A DNA stretch of 64,000 nucleotides. It comes from Pedobacter sp. FW305-3-2-15-E-R2A2 (GTDB taxonomy: Bacteria; Bacteroidota; Bacteroidia; Sphingobacteriales; Sphingobacteriaceae). The stretch covers positions 2,604,001-2,668,000 of the forward strand of contig NZ_CP151803.1 of assembly GCF_038446955.1 (NCBI RefSeq). Reading direction: 5' to 3'. Position numbers and translations under genes: made by a program. Below are positions 53,075 to 61,873 of the stretch, piece by piece. The notes under the pieces were generated by a model. It had not been told where the DNA came from. It made no database searches and was given only the letters and a program-made list of their open reading frames with translations. The stretch's first letter is position 1. Each line of letters opens with the position of its first letter.

Positions 53075-54793
53075 TTTCATAATCGCTTTAACTTTATCGC
53101 CAAGTCTGGCATCAGTTTCTTTAAAGCTTTCTTTATCTTTTAATGGCGCATTAACGCTGCAATAGAACTTGATTTTAGGTTCTGTTCCGGATGGTCTTGC
53201 GGAAACAATGCTGCCATCAGCAGTAATGAACTGCAATACATCCGATTTTGGAAGCTCCAGTTTCGTTTTCTCCCCGCTTAACAGGTCGGTTTCTGTACCC
53301 AGTTCATAGTCCTTCAGCGTCACGACCTGAGCACCTCCGAGGGTAGCAGGTGGATTGTTTCTGAATTTCTCCATCATGGCTTTGATTTCTTCCGCTCCGG
53401 TTTTACCTTTTTTGGTAATGGAAACCAGCTCTTCTTTATACAAACCGTATTCTACATACATGTCTAACATTGCATTGTATAAACTGCTGCCTTTATCTTT
53501 ATAGAAAGCCGTCATTTCAGAGATGAAAGCACAGGAAACGATCGCATCTTTATCCCTTACCAACTCACCGATCAGGTAGCCATAACTTTCCTCGCCACCA
53601 CCAATAAAAGTTTTCTTGCCCTGCAGGTTGGTCATCAGCTGACCGATCCATTTGAATCCGGTTAAGGTGTTATAGTAGGTAACGTTTTTCTTTTTAGCGA
53701 TCTCTTCAATCAGGTTACTCGTCACAATCGTTTTCACGATGTACTGATCACCGGTTAGCTTTCCTTTTTCTTCCCATGCACTCAACAGGTAGTTGATCAG
53801 TAAGCTTCCGGTTTGGTTTCCATTCAGCAATACAAACTCTCCGTCGTTATTTTTTACAGCGATACCTACTCTGTCTGCATCCGGGTCTGTTGCCAATACC
53901 AGATCAGCATCAATTTCTTCCGCTTTTTTAAGGGCCAGGGTCAAAGCTTCTTTTTCTTCCGGATTTGGATACACTACCGTAGGGAAGTTTCCATCAGGTT
54001 GGCTTTGTTCTTCTACAAGGGTCAGGTTGGTGAAACCAAACTGCGCCAATGCCTGAGGCACAAGCGTGATTCCGGTACCATGAATAGGAGAGTAAACAAT
54101 TTTAAGGTCTTTCTGACGGGCGATGGCTTCCGGAGAAACCGACAGTTCAGTGATCTTATCCAGATACAACTGATCAATTTCTTCTCCGATCAATTCTACA
54201 TTGGCATCGATGCGATCGAATTTCACTTCATCAATACTGCTGATTTTGGCCACTTCGTCCATCACCATGGTATCGTCAGGAGCGGTGAATTGGCCGCCGT
54301 CTTCCCCATAGGCTTTATAGCCATTGTATTCTTTAGGGTTATGTGAAGCAGTTAACATCACGCCACTTTTGCAACCCAGTTCTCTGACTGCAAAAGAAAG
54401 CTCCGGTGTAGGCCTTAATGCTTTGAAGAAATACACATGGATTCCATTGGCAGAAAATACATCTGCAGTGATGCCGGCAAAGTAATCGGAATTGTTACGG
54501 CTGTCGTGCGCAATGGCTACTTTGACCTTTTCTCCCGGATATTTTTTCAGCAGGTAATTGCACAATCCCTGAGTTGCAGTACCAATGGTGTATTTATTGA
54601 TCCTGTTGGAACCTGCACCCATGATGCCGCGTAATCCTCCTGTTCCAAATTCCAGACTTCTGTAGAAAGAGTCTGTGAGCTCTGTAAAGGCTTCTTTGTC
54701 TAAAAGCTGTTGGATTTCTTCTTTTGTTTTCGTGTCGTAATTACCATTAAGCCATTGGTTTATGGTGCTTAAGGTTGCGGCTTCTAATTGCAT
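53060..54793 (-). CDS. Phosphoglucomutase/phosphomannomutase
   Basis: A 577-residue alpha-D-phosphohexomutase. The active-site serine loop is TASHNP (148-153). Metal-binding DPDADRVG lies near 307. The sugar-recognition loop is GGGEESYGYLIG and the phosphate-binding loop is RPSGTEPKIKFY. The extended size and N-terminal FGTGGLRGIMGAG (49-61) mark the PGM2-like group. It interconverts hexose-1- and -6-phosphates and so could supply nucleotide-sugar synthesis. The stop overlaps a palindrome shared with the LacI gene. Confidence 0.92.
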   Translation of the reverse strand: MQLEAATLSTINQWLNGNYDTKTKEEIQQLLDKEAFTELTDSFYRSLEFGTGGLRGIMGAGSNRINKYTIGTATQGLCNYLLKKYPGEKVKVAIAHDSRNNSDYFAGITADVFSANGIHVYFFKALRPTPELSFAVRELGCKSGVMLTASHNPKEYNGYKAYGEDGGQFTAPDDTMVMDEVAKISSIDEVKFDRIDANVELIGEEIDQLYLDKITELSVSPEAIARQKDLKIVYSPIHGTGITLVPQALAQFGFTNLTLVEEQSQPDGNFPTVVYPNPEEKEALTLALKKAEEIDADLVLATDPDADRVGIAVKNNDGEFVLLNGNQTGSLLINYLLSAWEEKGKLTGDQYIVKTIVTSNLIEEIAKKKNVTYYNTLTGFKWIGQLMTNLQGKKTFIGGGEESYGYLIGELVRDKDAIVSCAFISEMTAFYKDKGSSLYNAMLDMYVEYGLYKEELVSITKKGKTGAEEIKAMMEKFRNNPPATLGGAQVVTLKDYELGTETDLLSGEKTKLELPKSDVLQFITADGSIVSARPSGTEPKIKFYCSVNAPLKDKESFKETDARLGDKVKAIMKDLEA

Positions 54794-54993
54794 ATGATAA
54801 TGTTATAACTTTTGATTGGTTATGGGATAAACAAAATTGCCTGTACCATGTTTTGCAGGAGGACAAAAAAAATGCATTATTCCAAATTTTATTTTGTGTA
54901 TTTAGTGCTATATATCGGCGATTTATTTAATTTCACGCCCAATTACAAGTATATAGCCAATTTATCAAAAAATAAAATTCTTACCTCAATTAA

Positions 54994-56307
54994 ATGAAGA
55001 TATTAAAGTTTGGAGGAACTTCCGTAGGAAGCCCTGAGCGCATGAAAAAGTTGCTGGACATTATTAATCCAGCCGAAGAGCAAATTGTGGTCCTATCAGC
55101 CGTGTCTGGTACAACCAATAGTTTAGTGGAAATTTCAGGCAAACTTTTAAAGGAGGATAAACAGGTGGCGTTAAGCTTAATTAACGCATTGCACCAGAAA
55201 TATAATGAATTTGTGATAGAGCTGTTGCCTGAGGAAGAATTTCGCGGACAGGGGCAGGAAGTGGTAGATTATCATTTCGGCTTTTTAAGTTCATTGGTGA
55301 ACGATATTTTCACACCAATCGAAGAGAAAGTGGTCTTGGCACAAGGTGAATTGTTGTCGACTACCCTCTACCATATTTACCTGAAATCTATCGGTGTTGC
55401 TTCTGTATTGCTTCCTGCATTGGACTTCATGAAGATTGATGAAGACAATGAGCCTGATGTTCCATACAGCACCAGACATTTACAACCTTTGCTGGATCAG
55501 CATAAGGGAAATAAACTATTCATCACTCAGGGATTCATCTGCAGAAACAGCTTTGGCGAAGTAGATAATTTAAGACGTGGTGGAAGTGATTATACCGCAT
55601 CATTAATCGGCGCCGCGATCCTGGCCGAAGAGGTTCAGATCTGGACGGATATCGATGGGATGCACAACAATGATCCAAGGATCGTAAAAGGAACGAAACC
55701 TATTTCTCATCTCTCTTTTGATGAGGCTGCAGAGCTTGCCTATTTTGGGGCAAAGATTTTACACCCACAGTCGGTATTCCCGGCACAAAAATATAAGATT
55801 CCGGTACGCTTACTGAATACAATGGAGCCAGCTGCGGCAGGAACATTGATCTCTATAGATAGTGAAAAAGGAAAGATCAAATCTATCGCTGCAAAAGATG
55901 GTATTACAGCCATCAAAATCCAGTCGAGCAGAATGTTATTGGCTTACGGTTTTCTAAGAAGGGTATTCGAGATTTTTGAAAGGTATAAAACGCCAATCGA
56001 TATGATCACGACTTCGGAGGTTGCCGTTTCTTTGACAATAGATTTTACGGATAACCTGGATAAGATCGTAGAAGAGCTTCATGCTTTCGGTTCGGTAGAG
56101 ATCGATAATGATCAGAGTATCGTTTGTGTGGTTGGAGATTTTAGTGCAGACAAGCATGGTTATGCAGCCCGTGTACTGGATTCCATTAAACACATTCCTA
56201 TTCGCATGATCTCTTACGGTGGAAGTAATTACAACATTTCCCTGCTGATCAATACGAAAGATAAAACAGAAGCTTTAAAGAGTTTACATAACCGTTTGTT
56301 TGAATAA
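54994..56307 (+). CDS. lysC: Aspartate kinase (monofunctional)
   Basis: The 437-residue protein begins with the amino-acid kinase motif KILKFGGTSVGSPERMKKL. It has FICRNSFGEVDNLRRGGSDY, TASLIGAAILAEEVQIWTDI and GMHNNDPRIVKGTKPISHLS. Two C-terminal ACT domains for feedback control cover about residues 300-435. It phosphorylates aspartate, entering the lysine/threonine/methionine pathway. It precedes lysA with a 58-codon minus-strand frame between them. No homoserine dehydrogenase part is fused. Confidence 0.93.
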   Translation: MKILKFGGTSVGSPERMKKLLDIINPAEEQIVVLSAVSGTTNSLVEISGKLLKEDKQVALSLINALHQKYNEFVIELLPEEEFRGQGQEVVDYHFGFLSSLVNDIFTPIEEKVVLAQGELLSTTLYHIYLKSIGVASVLLPALDFMKIDEDNEPDVPYSTRHLQPLLDQHKGNKLFITQGFICRNSFGEVDNLRRGGSDYTASLIGAAILAEEVQIWTDIDGMHNNDPRIVKGTKPISHLSFDEAAELAYFGAKILHPQSVFPAQKYKIPVRLLNTMEPAAAGTLISIDSEKGKIKSIAAKDGITAIKIQSSRMLLAYGFLRRVFEIFERYKTPIDMITTSEVAVSLTIDFTDNLDKIVEELHAFGSVEIDNDQSIVCVVGDFSADKHGYAARVLDSIKHIPIRMISYGGSNYNISLLINTKDKTEALKSLHNRLFE

Positions 56308-56330
56308 GGAAGCGGTTTTACCGCTTCCTT
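56306..56330. terminator. Hairpin after lysC
   Basis: AAGGAAGCGG (56306-56315) and CCGCTTCCTT (56321-56330) pair perfectly around TTTTA. There is no long T tract on either strand. It overlaps the lysC stop and the stop of the small minus-strand frame. Confidence 0.6.
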
Positions 56331-56494
56331 AACCAGACGACAATGGCAATGATCAGGACAACCAGGAAGAAGAAGATCCTGACTCTTCTGTTGTATTCCG
56401 CAGAATTCATCTTATTGTTCCTGTAATCAATATAATTGCCAATATAGATTAAACTCAAAACAACGATAAAAAATATAATCAGATACTTGAACAT
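56318..56494 (-). CDS. Small two-helix membrane protein between lysC and lysA
   Basis: A 58-residue frame too short for usual gene finding: MFKYLIIFFIVVLSLIYIG, a polar loop (NYIDYRNNKMNSAEYNRRVR), and IFFFLVVLIIAIVVWLRKR. It has a clean hydrophobic/polar/hydrophobic layout with basic ends. Its ATG (56492-56494) is only one base from the divergent lysA ATG (56496), so its promoter would lie inside lysA. The frame could be chance, but its topology is good. Function unknown. Confidence 0.45.
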   Translation of the reverse strand: MFKYLIIFFIVVLSLIYIGNYIDYRNNKMNSAEYNRRVRIFFFLVVLIIAIVVWLRKR

Positions 56495-56495
56495 T

Positions 56496-57653
56496 ATGTT
56501 TTCCGATAAAGATATAGCACGTTTCGCGAATTTAGAAACACCCTTTTATTATTATGACCTTACTTTACTGCAAAAAACGTTAAGTGATTGCGCAGCGGCC
56601 GCTAAGGTATATAATTTTCATGTGCACTATGCCATGAAAGCAAATTTCAATCCTGCTGTTTTACAAAAGATCAAGGCCGTAGGTTTTGGTGCTGACTGTG
56701 TAAGCGGGGGCGAGGTGAATAAGGCCATCGAGATTGGCTTTGATAAAAAACAGGTTGTTTTTGCGGGAGTGGGTAAGTCCGACCGGGAGATCAATGCTGC
56801 ACTGGACCATGATATTTTCTGCTTTAACGTAGAATCTGTTCAGGAGCTGGAAGTGATCAATGAACTGGCGGAAAAGAAAGGAAAGCTGGCGAGAGTGGCC
56901 ATCCGTATCAATCCAAATGTAGATGCGCATACGCACCATAACATCACGACCGGATTGGATGAGAACAAATTCGGGGTTAATTCCTGGGACCTGCCTGCCT
57001 GTGCAGAGATGTTAAAGAAAAGTCCGAACCTGGAATTTATAGGGATTCACTTCCATATCGGATCGCAGATCACGAACATGGATGTCTATAAAAATTTATG
57101 TGTACGTGTGAATGAATTTGCCGGATGGTTCGAAGAACGTGGTTTCATCGTAAAAGTATTAAATGTTGGCGGTGGTTTAGGGATTGATTACCATAACCCG
57201 GAACAGCAGGTGCCGGACTTTGCTGCTTATTTTAAAGTGTTCCAGGAGTTTCTGGAAGTAAGGTCTAACCAGGAGGTTCATTTTGAACTGGGCAGGGCTT
57301 TAGTTGGACAATGTTCTTCACTGATCAGCAAGGTGCTTTATGTAAAAAACGGAAAGAAAAAGAACTTTATCATTCTGGATGCCGGAATGACGGAATTAAT
57401 GAGGCCGGCTTTATATCAGGCTTACCATAAAATTGAAAACATTTCTAAGCTTGCTTTGGAAGATTCGGTAAAATATGATGTGGTTGGCCCGATTTGCGAA
57501 AGCACAGATTGCTTTGGCAAAGAGGTCGAATTGCCAGAAACCTTACGTGGAGACCTGATTGCTTTGCGCAGTACAGGTGCTTATGGAGAGGTCATGGCTT
57601 CGCATTATAATTTAAGAGAGAACATCGTTTCTGTATACGATACGGAAGGATAA
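56496..57653 (+). CDS. lysA: Diaminopimelate decarboxylase
   Basis: A 385-residue PLP decarboxylase. The Schiff-base lysine K48 is in FHVHYAMKANFNP. GADCVSGGEVNKAIEIGF, GIHFHIGSQI, NVGGGLGIDYHNPEQ and the C-terminal GPICESTDCFGKEVELPE carry the other active-site residues. It makes lysine from meso-diaminopimelate. An in-frame TTG at 56487 would add three residues; ATG 56496 is preferred. Its 5' region is shared with the small divergent frame. Confidence 0.93.
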   Translation: MFSDKDIARFANLETPFYYYDLTLLQKTLSDCAAAAKVYNFHVHYAMKANFNPAVLQKIKAVGFGADCVSGGEVNKAIEIGFDKKQVVFAGVGKSDREINAALDHDIFCFNVESVQELEVINELAEKKGKLARVAIRINPNVDAHTHHNITTGLDENKFGVNSWDLPACAEMLKKSPNLEFIGIHFHIGSQITNMDVYKNLCVRVNEFAGWFEERGFIVKVLNVGGGLGIDYHNPEQQVPDFAAYFKVFQEFLEVRSNQEVHFELGRALVGQCSSLISKVLYVKNGKKKNFIILDAGMTELMRPALYQAYHKIENISKLALEDSVKYDVVGPICESTDCFGKEVELPETLRGDLIALRSTGAYGEVMASHYNLRENIVSVYDTEG

Positions 57654-57736
57654 AGGCTTGTTCGGCTTTGCTTTCAGGAATTGGCAGTTTTTGCTTTAAT
57701 GTTGCTGAATAATAGCTGATTAATATAATTCTGGTT

Positions 57737-57826
57737 AAAAAAGAAGGTATTACTACTCAAAGGCTGGAACCTTTGCCCTGAAGGGGGCAAAATTCCTATG
57801 CCTTTTCCTAGAATACCTTCTTTTTT
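57737..57826 (+). repeat. REP-like palindromic unit, copy 3, inside terminator-like stem
   Basis: Outer arms AAAAAAGAAGGTATT (57737-57751) and AATACCTTCTTTTTT (57812-57826) pair perfectly. The core (57758-57800) is nearly identical to copy 1 (CAAAGGCTGGAAC, CTTTGCCCTGAAGGGGGC). The arm sequence is different from copy 1, but it is again self-complementary with a T tract. Confidence 0.75.
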
Positions 57827-57876
57827 TTTTGAAATTAAGTGTCAAAATCAGGCACAATGAATCATCGTCAAAATAG

Positions 57877-57927
57877 AAATCCTGCATGGGTACGCCATTA
57901 AGAAGGCAATATACCTGTGCAGGATTT
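57877..57927. repeat. Middle hairpin of composite element 2
   Basis: AAATCCTGCA (57877-57886) and TGCAGGATTT (57918-57927) pair perfectly. The interior contains a second weak stem (GGGTA / TACC, and GCC / GGC). It lies between the two inverted REP-like units. Confidence 0.65.
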
Positions 57928-58017
57928 TAAAAAAAAGAGGTGTTTCTTTGAGGACGTTCGAATATTTGCCCTTCAGCAAAGATTCGGGGACGAAAAGAGA
58001 TTCCTCTTTTTTTAAAA
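57925..58017 (-). repeat. REP-like palindromic unit, copy 4, inverted and diverged
   Basis: Outer arms TTTTAAAAAAAAGAGG (57925-57940) and CCTCTTTTTTTAAAA (58003-58017) pair with one slip. The inner CGAATATTTGC / GCAAAGATTCG stem holds loop CCTTCA, which is the minus-strand form of TGAAGG. The core is less similar to copies 1-3 but has the same plan. Confidence 0.6.
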
Positions 58018-58074
58018 CTAAATTTTATTTGAATTTCAGCTATAGAAGTACTACTATTTAAGCAGTCTTTTCTT

Positions 58075-58455
58075 TTATTCTTCGAAAAAGTCGATCAGAC
58101 CACCGAAATAGTATTCGGTTAATCCTGCGGTGAATTCGTCGTAATCTTCGTCAGGGATATTCGTTTGCACGAATTCCAGCGAAGTTCCTTTTTTGTCTTC
58201 ATGCAGTTTAATGGTCACGATAGAAGGTTCATTTTCTTCTCCGAAATACCATTGCTGAACGATCTTTTTGCCGTATTCCAATTCCAGGTTTTTACCTACG
58301 ATATCGCCATCCCAAAAAGAGAATTCTGTGTTTACTTCTTCTGTAAATTCCGCTTCTGCACCTGTCCACAGCTGGATGCTTTGCGCCTTTGTCATCGCCC
58401 AATACACCTCTTCAGGAGGAGCAGGGAGGGAATAATATTTTTTAAATGTTTTCAT
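58075..58455 (-). CDS. START-like (AHSA1/SRPBCC) domain protein
   Basis: A 126-residue protein of SRPBCC fold: KTFKKYYSLPAPPEEVYWAM, then LWTGAEAEFTEEVNTEFSFW and DGDIVGKNLELEYGKKIVQQ, and FVQTNIPDEDYDEF toward the end. This is the AHSA1-like single-domain type, which can bind hydrophobic ligands or co-chaperone partners. It lies 18 bp after the acyl-CoA dehydrogenase gene, so they may be co-transcribed. No ligand is evident. Confidence 0.82.
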   Translation of the reverse strand: MKTFKKYYSLPAPPEEVYWAMTKAQSIQLWTGAEAEFTEEVNTEFSFWDGDIVGKNLELEYGKKIVQQWYFGEENEPSIVTIKLHEDKKGTSLEFVQTNIPDEDYDEFTAGLTEYYFGGLIDFFEE

Positions 58456-58473
58456 TGCTGGCGCAAATATAGG

Positions 58474-59664
58474 TTATTTGAATGCGTTTATTCCAGTCAC
58501 ATCCATTCCGGTGATCAATAAGTGAATGTCATGTGTTCCTTCATAGGTCACTACAGATTCTAAGTTCATCATGTGTCTCATGATCGAGTATTCTCCGGTG
58601 ATTCCCATTCCACCTAACATTTGTCGGGCATTACGGGCGATATCCAATGCGATTTCTACACTGTTTCTCTTGGCCATAGAGATTTGTTCTGCAGTGGCTC
58701 TGTTTTCACTTTTCAAGACACCTAAACGCCATACCAGCAATTGTGCTTTTGTAATTTCAGTCACCATTTCGGCTAATTTCTTTTGCTGCAACTGGAATCC
58801 GCCGATAGGTTTACCGAATTGTACGCGTTCTTTGGAATAACGCAATGCGGTATCATAGCAGTCCATTGCAGCACCCAATGCGCCCCAGGCAATGCCATAG
58901 CGTGCCTGGTTTAAGCAACCCAATGGTCCCTTTAATCCACTGATTTCCGGGAAAAGGTTTTCTTTGGGAACTTTCACATTGTCAAATACCAGCTCGCCGG
59001 TAGCGGAAGCCCTTAAGCTCCATTTGTTATGTGTTTCCGGAGTGCTGAAGCCTTCCATTCCTCTTTCTACGACTAATCCTCTGATTTTGCCGGATTCATC
59101 TTTTGCCCATACCACAGCGATATCTGCAAAAGGAGCGTTGGAGATCCACATCTTTGCGCCATTCAACAGGTAATGGTCGCCTTTGTCTTTTATATTGGTT
59201 ACCATTCCACCAGGGTTCGATCCATGATCCGGTTCGGTGAGTCCGAAACAGCCCATCAGTTCACCTGTAGCTAATTTTGGAAGGTATTTTTTGCGTTGTT
59301 CTTCTGTACCATAAGCGTAGATCGGGTACATGACCAAGGAGCCCTGAACGGAAGCGGTCGACCTGATTCCGGAATCACCGCGTTCGATTTCCTGCATCAG
59401 GATTCCGTAGGCAATGTAATCCAGTCCGGCGCCACCATATTCTACAGGGATGGTCGGTCCAAAAGCACCAATTTCTCCCAGCCCTTTGATCAGGTGTTTA
59501 GGGAATTCTGCCCTTTGTGCATAGTCTTCAATGATCGGGCTCACTTCTTTCTTCACCCAGTCTCTGGCCGCAGAGCGGATCAGCTTGTGTTCTTCCGTAA
59601 GTAATTCGTCGAGTAAATAATAATCAGGAGCTTCGTAAAGGTCTTTTTTGGCAGATTTATTCAT
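58474..59664 (-). CDS. Glutaryl-CoA dehydrogenase-like acyl-CoA dehydrogenase
   Basis: A 396-residue FAD acyl-CoA dehydrogenase. It has GCFGLTEPDHGSNPGGMVTN, ARYGIAWGALGAAMDCYDTA, RVQFGKPIGGFQLQQKKLAE, and the catalytic base E375 in TYEGTHDIHLLITGMD. These motifs are closest to glutaryl-CoA dehydrogenase. It oxidatively decarboxylates glutaryl-CoA to crotonyl-CoA in lysine/tryptophan breakdown; the electron acceptor would be ETF. Divergent from folB. Confidence 0.88.
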   Translation of the reverse strand: MNKSAKKDLYEAPDYYLLDELLTEEHKLIRSAARDWVKKEVSPIIEDYAQRAEFPKHLIKGLGEIGAFGPTIPVEYGGAGLDYIAYGILMQEIERGDSGIRSTASVQGSLVMYPIYAYGTEEQRKKYLPKLATGELMGCFGLTEPDHGSNPGGMVTNIKDKGDHYLLNGAKMWISNAPFADIAVVWAKDESGKIRGLVVERGMEGFSTPETHNKWSLRASATGELVFDNVKVPKENLFPEISGLKGPLGCLNQARYGIAWGALGAAMDCYDTALRYSKERVQFGKPIGGFQLQQKKLAEMVTEITKAQLLVWRLGVLKSENRATAEQISMAKRNSVEIALDIARNARQMLGGMGITGEYSIMRHMMNLESVVTYEGTHDIHLLITGMDVTGINAFK

Positions 59665-59787
59665 TGTTTACACTATATTTGGTTAAGTGATCAGCTGTTG
59701 CTTTTGTTTGAAACGGGATTTTTTCAAAGCCCTTTGCTTCAAAGGTAATAATTTCGGGGAATGGCTGGTAAAAACCGTCCAAAAAAT

Positions 59788-59795
59788 TAATTTTG
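59788..59795 (+). promoter_or_regulatory. Consensus -7 box just before folB
   Basis: TAATTTTG matches TAnnTTTG exactly but ends only 4 bp before the ATG at 59800. If used, transcription would begin at or next to the start codon, giving a leaderless message. No good -33 TTTG is seen about 20 bp upstream. Confidence 0.35.
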
Positions 59796-59799
59796 CCAA

Positions 59800-60186
59800 A
59801 TGAGTTCAGCAAATAGCTATATACAGACCGTTGCGTTAAGAGATGTAAAGTGTTTCGCCCTTCACGGCTGGTACCCGGAAGAGCATTTAACCGGGATTTA
59901 CTTTTTGGTAGATGTGGTGGTCACTTTTGTCCATACCGGAGATACGGAAAACCTGAACCATACGGTGAATTATGAAGTGATCAATACCATCATTCTGGAG
60001 GAAATGCAAAACACGCAGAAGATGCTGGAAACGGTGGTGAAGCGGATTCTGGACCGTGTGATTGCCCATTATCCTTTTGTGTTGACTGCCCAGGCAGGGA
60101 TTCGAAAAATGAACCCGCCAATGCCGGGGGAAGTTGGCCATTCTTTCGTTCAGCTGAGCTATACTGCTCCTGAAAAGCAAGCTTAA
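59800..60186 (+). CDS. folB: Dihydroneopterin aldolase
   Basis: A 128-residue FolB protein. VALRDVKCFALHGWYPEEH holds the conserved catalytic segment with Glu in the family position. VNYEVINTIILEEMQN and LETVVKRILDRVIAHYP are the usual second motifs. It converts dihydroneopterin to hydroxymethyl-dihydropterin in folate synthesis. It may be transcribed from a box right before the start. The FAD oxidase gene follows after 48 bp. Confidence 0.92.
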   Translation: MSSANSYIQTVALRDVKCFALHGWYPEEHLTGIYFLVDVVVTFVHTGDTENLNHTVNYEVINTIILEEMQNTQKMLETVVKRILDRVIAHYPFVLTAQAGIRKMNPPMPGEVGHSFVQLSYTAPEKQA

Positions 60187-60234
60187 ATCCTTTTAAATTA
60201 CCCTCCTTTAAAGATTAAAAAAACCAAATATATA

Positions 60235-61632
60235 ATGGAATACACTAAAATAACTTCAGAATTGCTGGAGCTGATCAAAACAGCTGTTGGTGCAGAAAGT
60301 GTTTTTACGGATGAAGATTCTTTAAACACTTATTGTCATGACGAAACTGAAGATTTGAAATATTACCCTGAAGTAGTGGTTAAACCTAAAGATACTGCTT
60401 CAGTGGCTGCCTTATTAAAATTATGTAATGCACATCATGTTCCTGTGACGCCCCGTGGTGGTGGAACGGGTTTGAGTGGGGGCGCATTGCCGGTCTTCGG
60501 TGGCGTATTGCTGTCTATGGAGAAGTTTAAAAAAATCATTGACATCGATACAGAAAACCTGCAGGCGGTAGTGGAGCCGGGTGTGATCACCCAGGAATTT
60601 ATGGATGCCGTTGCTGAAAAGGGATTGCTTTATCCCATTGATCCTTCGAGTAAAGGCTCCTGCTTTATCGGCGGAAATGTAGCGCATGGTTCCGGTGGGC
60701 CAAGGGTGGTGAAGTACGGAACGATCAGGGAATACATCCTGAATCTGGAAGTGGTTCTCCCTACCGGAGAGGTAATCTGGACCGGTGCAAATACCCTGAA
60801 ATATGCTTCGGGTTACAACCTGACACAGTTGATGATCGGTTCTGAAGGTACCCTGGGTGTGGTTACGAAGATTGTGGCCAAGCTGATTCCAAAGGTTCAG
60901 CACAGTGTACTCATGATGGCTTCTTTTTCTGAAAATGAACAGGCTTGTGGTGCGGTATCGGCCATCTTTAGGGCAGGGGTGATTCCTTCTGCGCTGGAAT
61001 TTATGGAAAGAAGGGGAGTGGAATGGGTAATTGAATATGACGACATCAAATTTGACCTTAAAGATGGGGTCAATGCTTTTCTTTTGATCGAATTTGACGG
61101 CGATGATATGGATGCCATTTTTAAAGACTGTGAGCGTGTGAATGTCGTACTGGAGGAGTTTGGTTGTACGGATGTGCTTTTTGCAGATACTGCGATGCAA
61201 AAGGACGAACTGTGGAAGATCAGGCGCACGATGCCGGAGTCGGTGAAGTCTAACTCTATCTATAAAGAAGAAGATACCGTGGTGCCAAGAGCGGCGTTGC
61301 CGAAATTGATTAAAGGAATTAAGGAGATCGGTGGCAGATATGGCTTCGAGAGTGTGTGTTACGGGCACGCAGGGGATGGAAACCTCCACGTGAACATCAT
61401 TAAAGCAGGGATGAGCGACGAAGATTGGAAAAACAAATTGAAAGAGGGGATTGTCGAGGTATTTGAACTGACCAGTGCATTGGGAGGAACCATTTCCGGA
61501 GAGCATGGAATTGGCCTGGTGCAAAAGGATTTTATGCCGATAAAATACAGTGAAATCCACCTGAACCTGATGCGCAGCATTAAAACGGTCTTTGACCCTG
61601 CGGGTATACTGAATCCGGGGAAGATCTTTTAA
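60235..61632 (+). CDS. FAD-linked oxidase, GlcD/D-lactate dehydrogenase family
   Basis: A 465-residue PCMH-type flavoprotein. The FAD-binding loop is VTPRGGGTGLSGGALP (about 75-90), with CFIGGNVAHGSGGPRVVKYG and GSEGTLGVVTKIVAKLIP following. The C-terminal domain has CYGHAGDGNLHVNI and SGEHGIGLVQKDFM. It oxidises a 2-hydroxy acid such as glycolate or D-lactate. Partner subunits GlcE/GlcF are not present, so the glycolate oxidase role is not secured. The enzyme is complete. Confidence 0.88.
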   Translation: MEYTKITSELLELIKTAVGAESVFTDEDSLNTYCHDETEDLKYYPEVVVKPKDTASVAALLKLCNAHHVPVTPRGGGTGLSGGALPVFGGVLLSMEKFKKIIDIDTENLQAVVEPGVITQEFMDAVAEKGLLYPIDPSSKGSCFIGGNVAHGSGGPRVVKYGTIREYILNLEVVLPTGEVIWTGANTLKYASGYNLTQLMIGSEGTLGVVTKIVAKLIPKVQHSVLMMASFSENEQACGAVSAIFRAGVIPSALEFMERRGVEWVIEYDDIKFDLKDGVNAFLLIEFDGDDMDAIFKDCERVNVVLEEFGCTDVLFADTAMQKDELWKIRRTMPESVKSNSIYKEEDTVVPRAALPKLIKGIKEIGGRYGFESVCYGHAGDGNLHVNIIKAGMSDEDWKNKLKEGIVEVFELTSALGGTISGEHGIGLVQKDFMPIKYSEIHLNLMRSIKTVFDPAGILNPGKIF

Positions 61633-61657
61633 GATTTTTAGCGCTATGATAAGCCTG

Positions 61658-61692
61658 GGATGGCCGGATTAAATTCGGGCCATCCTTTTTTT
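61658..61692 (+). terminator. Intrinsic terminator
   Basis: GGATGGCC (61658-61665) and GGCCATCC (61678-61685) pair perfectly around a 12-nt loop, followed by seven T bases. It ends the FAD oxidase transcript. Confidence 0.88.
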
Positions 61693-61774
61693 ATGAGGTT
61701 TAATGTCAGAGGAGGGTCAGACCTTGGGGTTTGGGATTGGTTTTTGATGTAGCAAGTTCTATTTTAGAAAAATA

Positions 61775-61873
61775 ATGGATAAAACGAAGATTTTGCTGAT
61801 CGAAGATACACCGGACCTGGTTTCTGTGATTGTGAGGGGCCTTACTGCTGGGTTACGGTTTATGCCATTTTGA
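61775..61873 (+). pseudogene. Response-regulator 5' fragment
   Basis: The frame begins MDKTKILLIEDTPDLVSVI, the first strand and acidic pocket of an OmpR-type receiver, then reads VRGL and departs from the family after about 23 codons. It ends at 61873 after a few codons that belong to the following bestrophin sequence in another frame. The rest of the regulator is missing. It looks like the left end of a deletion. Confidence 0.75.

Larger units (their letters stand above)
57654..58074. other. Intergenic region with composite repeat
   Basis: A 421-bp gap between lysA and the convergent AHSA1-like gene. It contains REP-like unit copy 3 (57737-57826), a middle hairpin (57877-57927) and inverted copy 4 (57925-58017). 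No coding frame is convincing. Confidence 0.6.

Noticed and set aside
54812..54997. A 61-codon plus-strand frame before lysC
   Set aside because: Lies in the AT-rich promoter region of lysC, overlaps its start, and lacks any family pattern.
60421..61560. A 379-codon minus-strand open frame
   Set aside because: Lies wholly opposite the GlcD-like oxidase, which has full motif support. The antisense product is rich in His, Arg and Phe with no family pattern, so it is a shadow frame.
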